Below are positions 1 to 13,039 of a DNA stretch of 64,000 bases, in pieces. Both the position numbers and the translations under genes were made by a program. How positions within the stretch are numbered: the first letter of the stretch is position 1; every line of letters starts with the position of its first letter. This stretch comes from Corbicula japonica (Eukaryota; Mollusca; Bivalvia; Venerida; Cyrenidae): contig JAZAYU010000003.1 in assembly GCA_038501625.1 (NCBI GenBank), forward strand, positions 1,739,001 through 1,803,000, given 5' to 3'. Under the pieces are notes generated by a model. The model worked only from the letters and a program-made list of their open reading frames with translations. It did no database searches and was not told the origin of the DNA.

Positions 1-2640
1 GCTCGGAGATATACCAATAGAGCCGCTGGTGTAGGTGGGGCGAAGGTTGTCAGTCACACATATGCATATTTGATATCAATAACTGAAAACAATTTTAGTG
101 GAAATCAGCGGACATCGGAATTAATTATCATTAACTTATTTATACAGTTGAGTTTCGTTTATCACAAACTTATTTTCGTTCACAATTTGACTCTAATATA
201 AAACCAAAATCTAAACAAACTAATTCTCGTATTGTGATGCCAAATACAAATGGTGAAAATCGAAACCCAACATGACCCGGGGCGTCTGTTTATTGCGCAA
301 CATGAGCCCTCTAATGATGGTGTTTAAACCCTTCGAGGTCGAAAACACATCACTTGTCGCTGGTTCAGCTTGTCATATTAATTATAGGCTGTCTGGTTGC
401 GTAAATCTCCAACGCACAGACAAGCCTCTACTTAGTTAATACCAGGGTTTATAGTAAATATCTTTTTCACTCGTGCCATAATCACTTAATTAAATTAAAA
501 TGAAGATAAAGTAAAATATAAATATCAAATTTGTTTCTGGTCCTATATTGTCTTATGCTACGCTGTACTGTACACTGAAATGTTCTTGTCTGTGCAGTAC
601 TGTACAATACTTGTCTTGTCCTGCTATCTTATATACGGGTTGTCTCAATTTTTACTGTCTATGTCGATTGTTGTTATTGTGTATTTTTCGACAACTTCTA
701 TTGTTGTTTTGCCCTTATTGTATCTTGTGTATATGGGTGAATTTAAAAATAAATCCGTTCTGTTCTGTTCTGTCCTGTTCGGTTCAACTTAGTATTTCTG
801 TTTTCTGATATGTTTATTGATAAAAGGAACTTCAATGACGGAGAAAATAAAAGCGGCATAACTGTCAGTGTGATGTCCAATTATACACCGCAACATGCAA
901 TTACCATACATAAGTAATTACAATAAATGTGCCGTCGCTAATGCTATAATAAAGAATAACAATACAAAGTTGGAAGAAAAAGTAAGAGACGCGTTGACCT
1001 GCTGAAGACCGTTAATGAACAATTACCACATACCACGTGTTGATCCTGCACCAGCTGACGTGAAGGTAAAAGAAACCATCTAGGTGGAAACGAGCAAACG
1101 AGGCATACATGGGATTAATATTTTGATCGTCACTTCAGTTTTGGAATGTTTTGGTTCTTTGGTCATTATTTTCGATGACTTGCAATTTGCAACGCTGTTT
1201 ACAGGTCTTTTGACAATTGATAATGAAACCGTGAAACTACATAACAGATTATAATACAATCGAAAAGACTGCCACTGTATTTTATTACAATTGAAATGGA
1301 AAGATGGTTTATGAAGTAACGAATACCCTCATGCGCCCCAACCCACCCACCTCCCCTTCCAAACGACAGAAAGTTAATGGGAAATAATACATTGATGCTT
1401 ACATTTAAAGCTCCACTTAAAGAAAATGATCCAGCCCTTTGGAGGGGGAAAATTGCGACACGAACAAAGGAAAGGGGGAATATTTGGAAGATACTTGCAG
1501 CTGTCAAACACAACAAAACAAATTATTCACTGATCTTTTGCTTTTTGCTTTGCTAACACTGTAGTACAACCAAGTAAATTTTGCCTCATACTTCCCAGAG
1601 TTGAATTTTCTTGCATCAGAAAAAAAAGATTTATCATCTTCACTATCATTTTCACTATCACGCTTTTATACATTAGCGGAACAAATCGAACCGGGAGAAT
1701 TTTTTATTGGACATGGGGGGGGGGGGGAATAGATACTATTTTGAGGGGGGAATGGGGCCCAATTTCTCCAAATATTTGGCATAAAAAACACTGATAGTCA
1801 TTGCACTAACAAGAATATGCTTTAAGATTCCCTTCGCCCTTAAAACCGTTTATATCTCCAACGATTCTTAACAAACCATTGGGCAAAATCACGTACTAAA
1901 ACGTATTTTGTCTATAAACTGTATAACTGCTTATGGATACTTATGTCACGTGATACTCTGTGTATATCACCAAGAGTGATCATAACATAATGGCAGGTAG
2001 GGGGGAATTAATTGTTGTTCTTGTAATCAATAAAGAAAACAAAACATTTGTAAAACATTTTGCTGATAAACCATATTCAAACTACCTAGTTTGTCACGTG
2101 ACCGTCAAGTTATTGTTAACCTACTATAGTATATAACCTTTAACATAATTATATGTCATGTTGAGACTGAAACAATTAAAACAATAAGAATAAATAAATT
2201 TGTATTAATATCCTATGTATACAGTGATACATATCTGCATATTTATCGTTTATTGCCGAGGTATTGCCGACTTGATATCTCGGATAATTACACGCGACAA
2301 TTAACGCTGTAGGAAGCACGTGCATTCAAACGCTAATCGGAATTACTTGGGCGCCGTCAAGGAATGAGATCTTGTAATAAAACGTCCGTATTAATATTTT
2401 ATGTAATCCTTCTAAAATTAGAGATAGACATCGTTTGCAAAAAAATTCTTCACAGTGTTACTGACTTAATATCTTACAACATTCATAAATCAATATAGGC
2501 GAAAAACAGACAGTTTTGACGCTGTTTTGTCACTTTTGACTTGCAAATGGTGATTACGGAGACTGAAAATTTCTTTTATTTCCCGAATTAAAGTATTACG
2601 TAGGTACAAAGTGCAAGCAGTGCATATAAAAATATAATAT
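1..2640. other. No gene recognised; AT-rich DNA with low-complexity tracts
   Basis: I see no supported coding exon, RNA gene or named repeat here. It contains a TGTTCTGTCC-type low-complexity tract near 755-785 and a run of 13 G at 1715-1727. It could be upstream flank or first intron of the F-spondin gene. Confidence 0.5.
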
Positions 2641-2667
2641 AAACGAAGATTTTCTGTGGTTCTGTGC

Positions 2668-2671
<4 letters not shown>

Positions 2672-2706
<35 letters not shown>

Positions 2707-2757
2707 TCTCTCTCCCCCTCTCTCTCTCACTCTCTCTCTCTCTCTCTCTCTGTCTCA

Positions 2758-2806
<49 letters not shown>
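2672..2806. repeat. (CT)n microsatellite
   Basis: About 135 bases of nearly pure CT dinucleotide with a few interruptions (CCC, CAC, TGTCTCAACC). The long Ser-Leu or Arg-Glu open frames across it are products of the repeat. Confidence 0.95.
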
Positions 2807-2808
<2 letters not shown>

Positions 2809-3235
2809 CTCTCACCCGCTCGTTCATTCTTTAAACTAGTGAAACGAAAAAAGGTTACAAAAACACAATTTCACGTAAAGGCGTTCACACAAAAGAAACA
2901 CAAAAATCGACACTTTTTTCTTCTAACCTTTTAAGCCTAAACCGTTAATTTAAGTCAAATAGTCCTAAACATGCAAGAATGTCATTAATTTTGTTTTAAA
3001 AAGAATTATCACATTTTGGCTTGCAGCGTTTGTTGTTGTCCAAACTATCGTTGTTGACAAATGACCAGTAGGTTTTATCTTCCCATTTAGTCACTGGCCG
3101 ATCCTTAAGATGTTTTATGACCGCCTTCTTGACTGCCCTATTTTAGCGCATTTTTTACCAATCGTGAGTTGTGCGCATACCTATTGTTTCTCGTTGGGAA
3201 CTATGAACGTTCTTAAATGATTGTAAGGCAGTTTG

Positions 3236-3290
3236 TGTCCTAATGGTCTCACCAAGTGGGACTTGAACCCACCTTTCATAGCAAATTTAC
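3236..3290 (-). repeat. tRNA-like T-arm remnant
   Basis: On the - strand GTGGG-TTCAAGT-CCCAC forms a perfect T-arm around a B-box-like sequence (around 3255-3273). A complete cloverleaf is not evident, so this is more likely a tRNA pseudogene or SINE piece than a tRNA gene. Confidence 0.35.
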
Positions 3291-4261
3291 TTTTTTCACA
3301 TTACCTCTAACGCTAAATTTTACAGGATTACTAGGGTCCCAAACTCGTGTCTCTTATGCCAATATTAGTCATAGGGTGTATAAAAACAAATTACACGAAA
3401 AAAAAACACTTTCACTCTTTAAAAATAATAAAACTTTCACTCTAAAACATTCAAATCCTATCAAATAAATCATAGAATTTTATATTCCGTAAAAAGGTAT
3501 TTGATGAAAAATTTGAAACATAAATCAGTAGTTTGACACTTTCATTTACTTTGTGACACTGAGCACTCCATAGTTCGTAAGTGCACCGCATAATACAGTT
3601 TTGGTGAACATTCCACTTAGTTTAAATTGTTTAAAACGGAATGCCTCTGCTGCTAATTTTGCTGCTGCTTTTTGATTCATGATATATTGTGGAAAGCGTG
3701 TTGTATGCATTCGAAAACATTTTTGTTCTAAATAAAAACTCATATATAGAGATATATTTAATAGAATCGTACACATACCACTCCACCACAAACAAAATTT
3801 ACCTATCGACACACGCAGGCACGCACTTGCCCCCTACCCCAACCCCTCCCTCAACACACACACTAGCATATTTACACTTCTCTTGCTACATTCTTGCTCC
3901 TTTAAAATTTCAATTTTATTTTGTTTGCCATATGTAAAGAATTTTAACTCAGTTGAAGGTTATAGCCTGAAATGCGGAAATGCATAACTTGCAATTTTCT
4001 CGTTATTTAAATTTTGTTGTTTTTTGTCACTGGTTACATTTGCATTATCATTATTAAACGCAATTTGTTTCTCGAAAAATATTGTCTGTTAAAAATTACT
4101 CAAATACCATATAATGAATCATATCACGGGTGTTTCATCGTAAACATTTAATTCGTTTTTTCTGATTACCTTTATACAAATAATCATAGTCGGCAACGTA
4201 ATATGGGAAAACATTTGCTTGAATATTTAATCTTCTAATAAAGAATACATATGTAACGCGT

Positions 4262-4380
4262 TTAATCCTTACTCAATGGGATACGGCTGTTACATGTACC
4301 CATGGGCGAACAGAATTTATTCAAACCAGACGGCACATCATCGCGGCTCTTTAATTTATTAGGTTATTTCTGACCAAGAA
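4262..4380. mobile_element. MITE family B, half copy
   Basis: It has the TTTAATCCTTACTCAATGGG start, the GGGCGAACAG arm and the TTATTAGGTTATTTCTGACC centre of family B; the second arm is missing. Confidence 0.7.
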
Positions 4381-4453
4381 GGAAAAAGTATAGAAAATTC
4401 GATAAAACCCGTCTCTACGGAGTATAGGGTTAAGAAAGAAGAAAATGTAACAA

Positions 4454-4513
4454 TGGCCTGCGTAGCTCAGATGGCAGAGCCTTTGTTGGAGATCCTAGGT
4501 CCATACCCTGGTC
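4454..4513 (+). repeat. tRNA-derived SINE head
   Basis: GCGTAGCTCAGATGGCAGAGC matches an A-box/D-arm, followed about 30 bases later by a decayed B-box (GGTCCATACCC). There is no matching acceptor stem, so it is a retroposed tRNA-like head. Confidence 0.5.
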
Positions 4514-6116
4514 AAAGAATTTATATTTCCGTTCTTCTCTTTCACTGGTAATAAACTAATAAAGGCATTACGCTATGTGTTTCGCCTGGTGGGTTATAAA
4601 TGCTGCAAAGCACATCTGTAAACCTCAAGTTGACATGACATTTAGTTGAAACCAAATACGTCATTTCAAAATTACAACTATATCCTAAAACTAAAAAAAA
4701 GGTAATTTTTCTTTGAATGAATGAAAAATGCAACAAATTCAGCAAAAGTGATCCCAGTTCACTTTGTACTGGCTTCTCCGTTCAATTTATTCTGGTTAAA
4801 AAAGCTTGACAAAACACTAGTATAATTGTTACGGTGGATGTCAACTTGTCAAAATTTAAATATATGCGATTTTTAATACTGCAATTTGTTATATTGACAA
4901 TTTTCCTTTGAGTAAATTTTAAATACATCATTAATTTTATTTCTATAAAATTATCATAATGGTAGATATAAGCAATTATTTGTCTCCTATAAATGTATGA
5001 CTTTCCAAAATGATCCATTATCCAATAGTTGTCAGATATCCTTACTGTGTCTTACGTGCACATTTACTTTGATATTTTAGGATATTTTAATAAGAATGAA
5101 GAGTGATTTTATCATAATCATAATAGATCAAATATAACTTAAGAATGAAGATATGCAATGAATCTTGATCGAAAAGATACACGTCTATTTCTAAAGCGGG
5201 TAGTGTCTGGAAGGCAGCCATGTTGTTTCTGCTATCTAGCCGATTCGTACAATTAACTATTCGAACCAGTTTTCTTTTGTAGTTCTGTCTTTGTATTGAA
5301 ATATATAATTCATGTTTCGAGAGCCTAAAATGACAAAAATCAAGCACTTTTGATTATTGCTTTGTATCATATGTACTTTTTACGAATAAACGGGATTACC
5401 CACAATTGGACCAGAAGCGAAAACCAAGTCGAACCAGTTTTCTCAAAGTAAATCTGCTGTTTATTCAAATGCTGCGTTATTTTGTAAATATATGGATTCA
5501 AATGCATCAATGTAATTGATATTCGCTGTAAACAAACAAAATCTTTTATAAATCGCTTAAATCGCTTAGAAGCCAGCAGCAGAAAACCGTTTCTTTTTAC
5601 AAATTAAGATATGAAGTGTACCTGCTAACTTCACAGAAAATAACATCGCGAAAGGTGAAAATATTTTATGAAAGCTCAGATCTTATTGAAAGATCAAACG
5701 TTGTGTCGCCAATGCACTGTGGTTAACGACATATTAATGCAGAATTAAGGTTAGATAACATCGAATCCCCGGCTTTCCCCCTCTTACCAACTGGAATTTT
5801 TATGATGCATTAAATTGTATATATTTGCCGTAACGTTTTAACTGCTGATATTCATTTTATTACCCGATGTATTGTATAATGGTCTAAGGTGACGTAAAAA
5901 TAAGCGCGGATATGTAGTTATGCCCGTACAGCTCTGTTTCGCATCCTGATCTTGTTCAGAAAAACGATAGACTCCTTATTGAATGCGACTGTATATGGGG
6001 CGCGTCACTAGAAAGGTTATTGTTTCTTCAATAAATTGAAATTATTCCTTGATATAACGTCATGAAGTTGAGCAGACGACATTTCTTAATATGAATTTCG
6101 CGTTAACAATAATATA

Positions 6117-6282
6117 CAGTCAAATCTGTCTTAAGCAGCCACCCAAGGGAGTGACAAAAAAGTGGCTGCTTTACACAGGTGGAGGTTAGAGGCAGGTGAA
6201 AATGAGAACAAAGTTCAGTTTAGGACCTGTTTTAGACAGGTGGTTGCTATTCGAAGGTGGCTGCTAAGGCTGGTTTAACTGT
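6117..6282. mobile_element. MITE family D (GGTGGCTGCT arms), copy 1
   Basis: The ends read CAGTCAAATCTGTCTTAAGC and, inverted, GGCTGCTAAGGCTGGTTTAA, with several GTGGCTGCT/CAGCCACC motifs inside. A second copy is at 37125-37304. Confidence 0.75.
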
Positions 6283-6937
6283 ATGATAATTAACACTAAC
6301 CTTATCAAAGCATCAACTAACACGTCACAATTTATGACATTTCGAAGCAAACCTGATATCATATAGTCACATGTGTAATAAAATCACAATTAAAGTAGTT
6401 ATGAGAAATGAATAATTAATGAAAAAAAAACAACACCGACCTACCGACCCTAACTTTTTAGGCCTGTGACCATAAACAAGAATATTAATTTTTTTCTAGT
6501 CTAGTACCCTACGTGCTATCAAACAGTACGTCTGGCATGGGCTAAAAATGGCGGCGTCCTGTGTAAGAAGTAAATTTATATTAAAATGTTAGATTATGGA
6601 CCATTTGGATGAAATTATAAAATAATATGTCTCCCACTATTTTTCCCGAAAACCATACAATTTGATAATAACCGATTTTCACATGACATAGCATTGACCA
6701 GCATAACTTAAGGGACGGTATCAATATATGCAAACAAAAGAAAGATACTAACGGAGTTTGAAAAGTTTGGTCCAACAAATATATTTTACTGTAGTATTCT
6801 GTTAACGTCATTATTGGTGTATGCCTGACCCAATAATGTTATGACAGGGGCAGGTAACCAGACTAATTTTTTTCGGCCTAAGTAGTTATGAGAAAATGAA
6901 TAACTAATGAACGTTCTTTCCAACTATAGTTACAACC

Positions 6938-7101
6938 ACAGGAGTGGAACCAGACGGGATTCAGTGGGGTAGCTCGAATCCCCTTTTTGGCAGCAATGTA
7001 TAATCTTGGGACTTTTCCAGAAATGCGGAAGTAATCATACAACTATCCTAAGACTCTCCCAAACAAACCCCCTTTCCGGAAATGTTGCATCCTGCTCTGC
7101 A
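6938..7101 (+). mobile_element. MITE family C (GGGGCGGATCC ends), degraded copy
   Basis: It shares the family C order: a GAACC-type start, GGGATTCAGTGGGG, CCCCTTTTTGGCAGCAAT, TTTTCCAGAAA and CCTTTCCGGAAATGTTGCATC. The 19209-19371 copy aligns across the whole length. Confidence 0.65.
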
Positions 7102-7109
7102 ACCAAAAT

Positions 7110-10100
7110 TTTAAAAACACAAACAAAAAACCAACAAACAACAACAAAAAAAAAACAACAGAAAACACCCTTTCCCCATGAAGTGCCTCAATTATGAATA
7201 CTGTATCTCTATATCAGCGCTGTGTCATCGTAGTGTAGCACCTCAATTTATAAACATTTAAAATCAAAAGAACAAAATTATTTATCGTTATTTAATGTTC
7301 AGATCAGCGGTATCTTGATGACACAAACATGATGTACAAATGGAAAATAACTATTTAAAAAGACGCAAGGTGTTAGAAGATAGTCCTAAAACATTTTTGA
7401 TGTTAAATCGTGAGTTATTTATGGCTAATATATGGAATTTCTAATGTGTGTTTTTTTTTGTAAAATTGTCCAGCAATCAAGCAGAACATAATGAGTACTG
7501 AACCCGGCTTTCTTAGCTTTTTAAACGTAACATTTTGTACCAGTGATGTATAACTGGATAAGGATAAGTCGTCAGTCACGTGGTATCCCTCTATAGCCTT
7601 ATAGTAATTGCAAGCCAGTCTACTTTTATTTCAATAACTATTACTCTAAAATGCAACATCACGATAGTAAAGTGGCAGATTCACAACTGGTTAAATCGGC
7701 CTAAAATTACCTAAACAATTTAAATTGTATTAACATCACAGAGTTTGCTATTTATAATCATTACGTAATTCTGACAATGCAATTCTTGGTCTGAAAGAAT
7801 TACGTGCATGTCATGTTCTTTAAATTTAAAACTGTTACTTTTCTGGATCTGTTCGTACATTAGCATTCAATTTTAAAGTAGCAAAACATTTCAAAGTTAA
7901 CTGATTAACCTTTTTAACACTTGTTATCTCTCAAAGACAACATCCATTATAGATTACTTCACAGTTCACCACTTACCATTTCCCTATGGCCGAACTGATG
8001 AATACTGCTTCGAGTCGACAACATTAACTTGTGCAAATCTATTATTCTAATAAACAACTGCACATGCATATACTATAGGGGTTTAAAAACCTTGAACATT
8101 TCTTGTTTTACAGCGAAGCACCGTCTGCGCAGGCAGCGGCGGAACACTATGGATAAAATAAAAAATAAGGAGATGCCAGAAAAACACCAGTTTTGAATTC
8201 AGAGCACAAACAGCATACGCATGCATTCATAGCCGATGTTGTCTGTTGGCATAGCTGGGCGCTTCAGACCAGATTTTGTCTTTTACCGCACACCGATCTA
8301 CCCACATTGAAGTTTGTTTTAAAAGGTTCGACAATTAGCGTTTCTAAGTGGCAAAAACTTCATTACCTTCTCAGCTTTATTCACAGCTGTCAATACTCTG
8401 CACCTGGTAAAGAATTCAATAATGCCCCTATCAAAAAGTAGTCATTGTTGTCGTAAAGGGGTCACACACATTGTCGTCACGTGAAATTAAATACTCTTCA
8501 GATTATGTTTATAAATATTTTCAACAACTCAATTGCCATTTAAGACTAAAAATCGTTTCTAATTGACGTTAATCCGAATGATTTTGGTCTGAGTAAACAT
8601 TCGGCGCTATTAGATCGGTAGATCTATGGGAATCTGCGCATTTATCGGTCCCGATTTAGAAATATAATTATAATATTTATCCGTACGGTCGGTTGTATGG
8701 AATATAAAACGATTTGTAAGTTTTAAGTTGAACTCTCATCAATGTAGATGGATTGGGTGCGGTTGAACCAGTGTCACAGTATTGGTTTCGCTAAAATACT
8801 ACTATAAACAGTGACTATAAATCAGTTCTAATGGATTAAGCATAATATTGTCAAGGTCTAGACTCGTAAAAGTTGTTGATGTTGTTGTTTTGTTTTTGTA
8901 TTACACATACCAGAATTGCACTTGCTCCAAATCTTTGGATACCTTAAGAAAGCACTTTTATTGTTTTATTGTTTTTAAAATATCGTTTTTATAATGTCTT
9001 CACATAAGTATATGGCCTTCAGCATTGACAAATCGTGGATTTAAAGGAAAAGAACACTAAAATATTCACACAAAATTGTTGTTCTCATCATAAATTCTAT
9101 ATATAATCGTTAAGATCATAGTGTTTGTGTTCAATGAAGCAAAGACAAAAACACAGCGAAGCGTGGGAGGCTTGTGAAAGTAAAGAAAAATAAACGCAAT
9201 ATCATATCACCAGCTATTTACTTATTAACCAAAGAAACGGAAATGTTATTTACCTCACATGATCTTTGAGGTAGATCATTCACTATGTATATATCTTTAA
9301 AGTAGCTCGACACATTGTCCGCAAACCTATAATTTTTAATATCCATTCGCTATTGTAGTTTTACATACAAATAATAATATGCATTTCAGAAACTTTCAAA
9401 TACTAATGACTATTAAAATTCTACATATTCTCTGTGTGGCACTGAAAGAATTGATTTTGAACACCGACCATAAAAAGTGAAATATTTCTGTAAAATTTCG
9501 ACAAGAAATCGCTTCTGTTACCAAATGTAATGATCGGTGCACATAAATTGATGATGTCATTTACTTCAAGATGGCCGCCATCTAAAAATTGTTTTAATTT
9601 GTGGGTTCATATTTAAAGGCAATTTTTCGCTTTAAATAAAAATTACTGTTTCATGCATAACATATAGTTAAAATCTGATTGCCACACAGCTGCTTTAACA
9701 GGAAAAAAAACATGTACTTTAAGCGATGGAACATTTACTGAACTTGCACCGTCTAGTCAGGAAGTCGAAAATAAACGTTCACGTTTTTCAAATATTTACA
9801 CTGTGAGGTCCAAATTTTATGAAACGCCAGCCTCTTTTATTAAAGTTAACCTGAACAGTTCAATGTTCAGTTCTGCATTTGAGTGCTAATTTGCATTCAA
9901 TCAAATGTGGTCCGTATTTTCAACAGATAAACTATTTTAATAGTTATTATATTAGGCTATATACTGGCTTTACATTAAAATAGAAAAGACGTAACGCCCC
10001 CGTTTCTCGAAATATAATTGCATGGGAAAATGTTTTCTCGGAGTAAAGAAGTATGTAAGCAATTCTACGGGTGATTGGGTTCGATTAAAACGCGCGTTTA

Positions 10101-10720
10101 CAACTGAGCATGATCGTGAATATATCAGACGATTATTTAAAGAAGAGAAAACGAGAAAAAATAAACTGTTAGTGTTACCGTATACTAGTTAAAAGTAGTT
10201 ACCATGAAGTATGTGCATTTTATACAAACCAAATTACTTCCCTTGACTGGCACTCGTCCATTTGTTTTACGAACTGTTTGATAGAAATGCCATCAAAGAG
10301 CGCGCAGATAATCCCTTACCAGATCCCTTACCGGAAGCTGACAGGCCCTACATGGCTTATTATGGTCGTGTCTACAGTACGGGTATAAAATTCTGTCTAC
10401 TTTTCTTGTACTAGTATAATTTGGAGACAGTTCTAAGGGCCACTTGTTGCACATTAAAAAATTATCAGTAGTGTAAGTCAGTATCATAATGGATCATGAC
10501 ATTTGCAGCAATAGCCTGTTGTTACAAAGTATTTCGTACTCGGGTCCAAAACTAGAAGTATTCAGTACCCGTTCAATTTAGTTTTGGGGGGAGGTGCGTT
10601 CCGCCCAATCTATACACTATGCAATTAAATTTAACGCAGTATGAAATTTTAATACATCTATTACGATACACTTCAGTTCGCAAATATATCTTATTCGATC
10701 AAATAATAATATTAATAATT
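7110..10720. other. No gene or named repeat recognised
   Basis: About 3.6 kb of AT-rich DNA in which I can support no exon, RNA gene or repeat family. Short open frames here lack splice-consistent boundaries or recognisable motifs. Confidence 0.5.
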
Positions 10721-10726
10721 CTTTTT

Positions 10727-10936
10727 AACCCTTTCCTCCATACATTAGCCTTCATAGTATGGGCGAACTTTGTAAATCAAAAATCCGCCACATCCGTGTC
10801 GTCGGATGAGAATGTACACTGTTCGCTTATTATCTATTAGGTTATTTCTGACACACAAAAAAACACATTCCGGTTGATCTGGATCTACACTGTCCGCACA
10901 GGCGATTAAATGCGTATATATGGAATAAAGGGTTAA
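10727..10936. mobile_element. MITE family B, full copy
   Basis: It starts AACCCTTTCCTCCATA and ends TATATGGAATAAAGGGTTAA (inverted), with GGTTATTTCTGAC in the centre and GATCTGGATCTACACTGTCC in the right arm. Confidence 0.85.
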
Positions 10937-10939
10937 TGT

Positions 10940-12890
10940 GAATTGACACGGGTTAGCAAAGTCTTCCCTCCATAATATATGTTAATGTCGCGTTGTTTGC
11001 TTGCGAAAGAACTAAACCTCTTTCGATTTGAATAAGTGAAACAAAATAATTATTCAAGTTTAACTGACAGTCATGTGATTTTCCTGACACATTCTAACAC
11101 CTCACAGGTAGCTGATTGTTTTATTGCATTGCTTTACTTTTTGAAGTTGTATACATTATCCCAAATTATGGCAAATCTGTTTTTTGATTTAACCACTTTA
11201 AGCAACATGCGTTTTCAAAGGAGACAGTATAATTGTAAATTAAAGCCTTTGTACACCATGTGTAGAATAGAGTAATGATATCCATTTATAATTATTGCGT
11301 TCTGAAAAGTATTTTCCCTTTGATTCTATGCAGCAAGAAAAGTTTAACATTTAACACCTTCATATTTCGTGAGAAAAGGGTAGGGAATATTTGTCTATTA
11401 TAGCAAGCGGTGACGTTCAAAGTGCAGATAAAACATCGAAACTCAAAGCAGTCATTCAGTATCATATTATTGAAGTCTTCGATCTAACTGCGTTTTCCGT
11501 TGAACATCTAATCAAAGTTTATTCGGTGCAAGTAGTGCACTCTTTTTGTTTAATACATCGATGATCACATTAAAGAACAAGTACAGACGACGATTTTTGT
11601 GAATCAGACGGTGGATTATATGCTATTCTAAAACAATAATGAATATGTTTTTAATCCTAATGAACGTATTTAAGGATAGGCTATACTCTAAAACTTCATC
11701 TTTATGTTGACCTATATTTGATTAAACGAAGAAAACTTTGAACAACAACATGCAATCCTGTCAGAAAATTCACATTAAATTAATCCGGGGACTTAACCCC
11801 TCTGTCGGGTTCCATACTGTATTTTTAATTATCTCCGTATATCTGTAAGATAAATTATCCAACGCAAACATGTTTGTGTACCCGACTGACAAAACAAACA
11901 TGGCCGCGGTTCAATATTGTGCTCAATTTAGTCAATGGGCTCTATTCTCTTGAAAATCCCAAAATCCGACATGACCTTATGAGGCCGGGTTTAGCGATAA
12001 CGATTTCATTCAAGTCTGTGACCCTTATTTTAAGGTAAACGTCCAATTTTTCGATGAGCCATACAGTTTTGGTGATTTCTGTAGGATTACCAGACGGCCG
12101 CGAGGCTTTGTAGGACAAGCTGTCGCTTCTATCTACTTACAAACATTGCTTTTTCGTGACAAATGGCATGCGTATGATAGATTTTATTGAGCTCGCCGCC
12201 CATATACCCGGAGAGATCGCTACCTTCTGAGGACCGTACACAATGCAATTGTGCAATCCTCGTCAACTCCGGGCACTTTTATAATCGGTTAACATTACGT
12301 TTCAAATGGAATTGTCTTCTGAGATTTGAAAATTATAAAATTAAGTTTAGATCTATTTTCCTCTCTTCTTCTTGGTCCTGGTTTTGTGAATAGGTTGCGT
12401 TTCTACCGTGGCTTTTCTGATATGTCTTTCACTTTTTACAATAATAAAAATGATGTTTAAAAGATGTAATAGATATTGCGCTGTCAACTCCCTCTGCCGT
12501 ATTATGAATTGTACGATGTTGGTAGATACCTCACGCACAGTTCAGTGTTTATATGAATTTATGGATCAGTCTTTGATAGGAAATCTAGGGCTTGTTAGTT
12601 TAACACGTTTGAAGTTGCGACCATCATAAAAATGATACAAAAATATCAGGTTTTCACGTAGTTGTAAACGCTTCGTTTGGTCATTAATTTTCGACTTGTT
12701 TCAGTCATACAATTTGACAAAGTCGCTTTTATCGCATTTGATTTTTTCAAGGTGTCGTTACACTGATATGCATATTTTCTTTTTTGTCAGCCAACTGACA
12801 AATGACCACGCGTGATATTTAATTTTGGATCAAAGGGAGATTGTAGAAAAAACGACCACCAGAAACGTTAAATTTGTTCAAGCAATCTGG
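10940..12890. other. No gene recognised
   Basis: AT-rich DNA. A 72-codon stop-free stretch around 11978-12190 has no start codon, splice signals or familiar motif and was not accepted as coding. Confidence 0.45.
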
Positions 12891-12895
12891 ACAGA

Positions 12896-13036
12896 AGGTT
12901 ATAAAAATGAGATTGTAAACCAGTCTCAAATCTCAAGGATCTGATTGGCTGAAATGGCGACTGGTCGCCATTTCAGCCAATCAGATCCTTGAGATTTGAG
13001 ACTGGTTTCCATGCTCAGTTTTATAACCTTGGGCAC
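12896..13036. mobile_element. MITE family A hairpin, full copy
   Basis: Two ~70-base arms (GGTTATAA...CTCAAGGATCTGATTGGCTG and its complement) meet at GGCGACTGGTCGCC. Each arm has an ATTGG/CCAAT box. The central arms are perfectly complementary. Confidence 0.92.
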
Positions 13037-13039
13037 TTT

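Larger units (their letters stand above)
2820..6110. other. No gene; scattered repeat remnants
   Basis: AT-rich DNA holding only a tRNA-like scrap near 3240-3290, a half copy of MITE family B at 4262 and a SINE head at 4454. Nothing coding is supported. Confidence 0.5.

Noticed and set aside
1..60. GC-richer edge of the window that reads open in both directions
   Set aside because: Too short, cut by the window edge, and no splice acceptor is visible in the - strand reading.
2588..2934. Open frames of Ser-Leu or Arg-Glu repeats on both strands
   Set aside because: They are translations of the (CT)n microsatellite; no other coding evidence.
8193..8441. 82-residue open frame as a possible first exon of the spondin gene
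   Set aside because: No signal peptide or Reeler motif, and no donor leaving the one-base overhang that exon A requires.
11978..12190. 72-codon stop-free stretch on the + strand
   Set aside because: No start codon, no acceptor/donor pair and no familiar domain.
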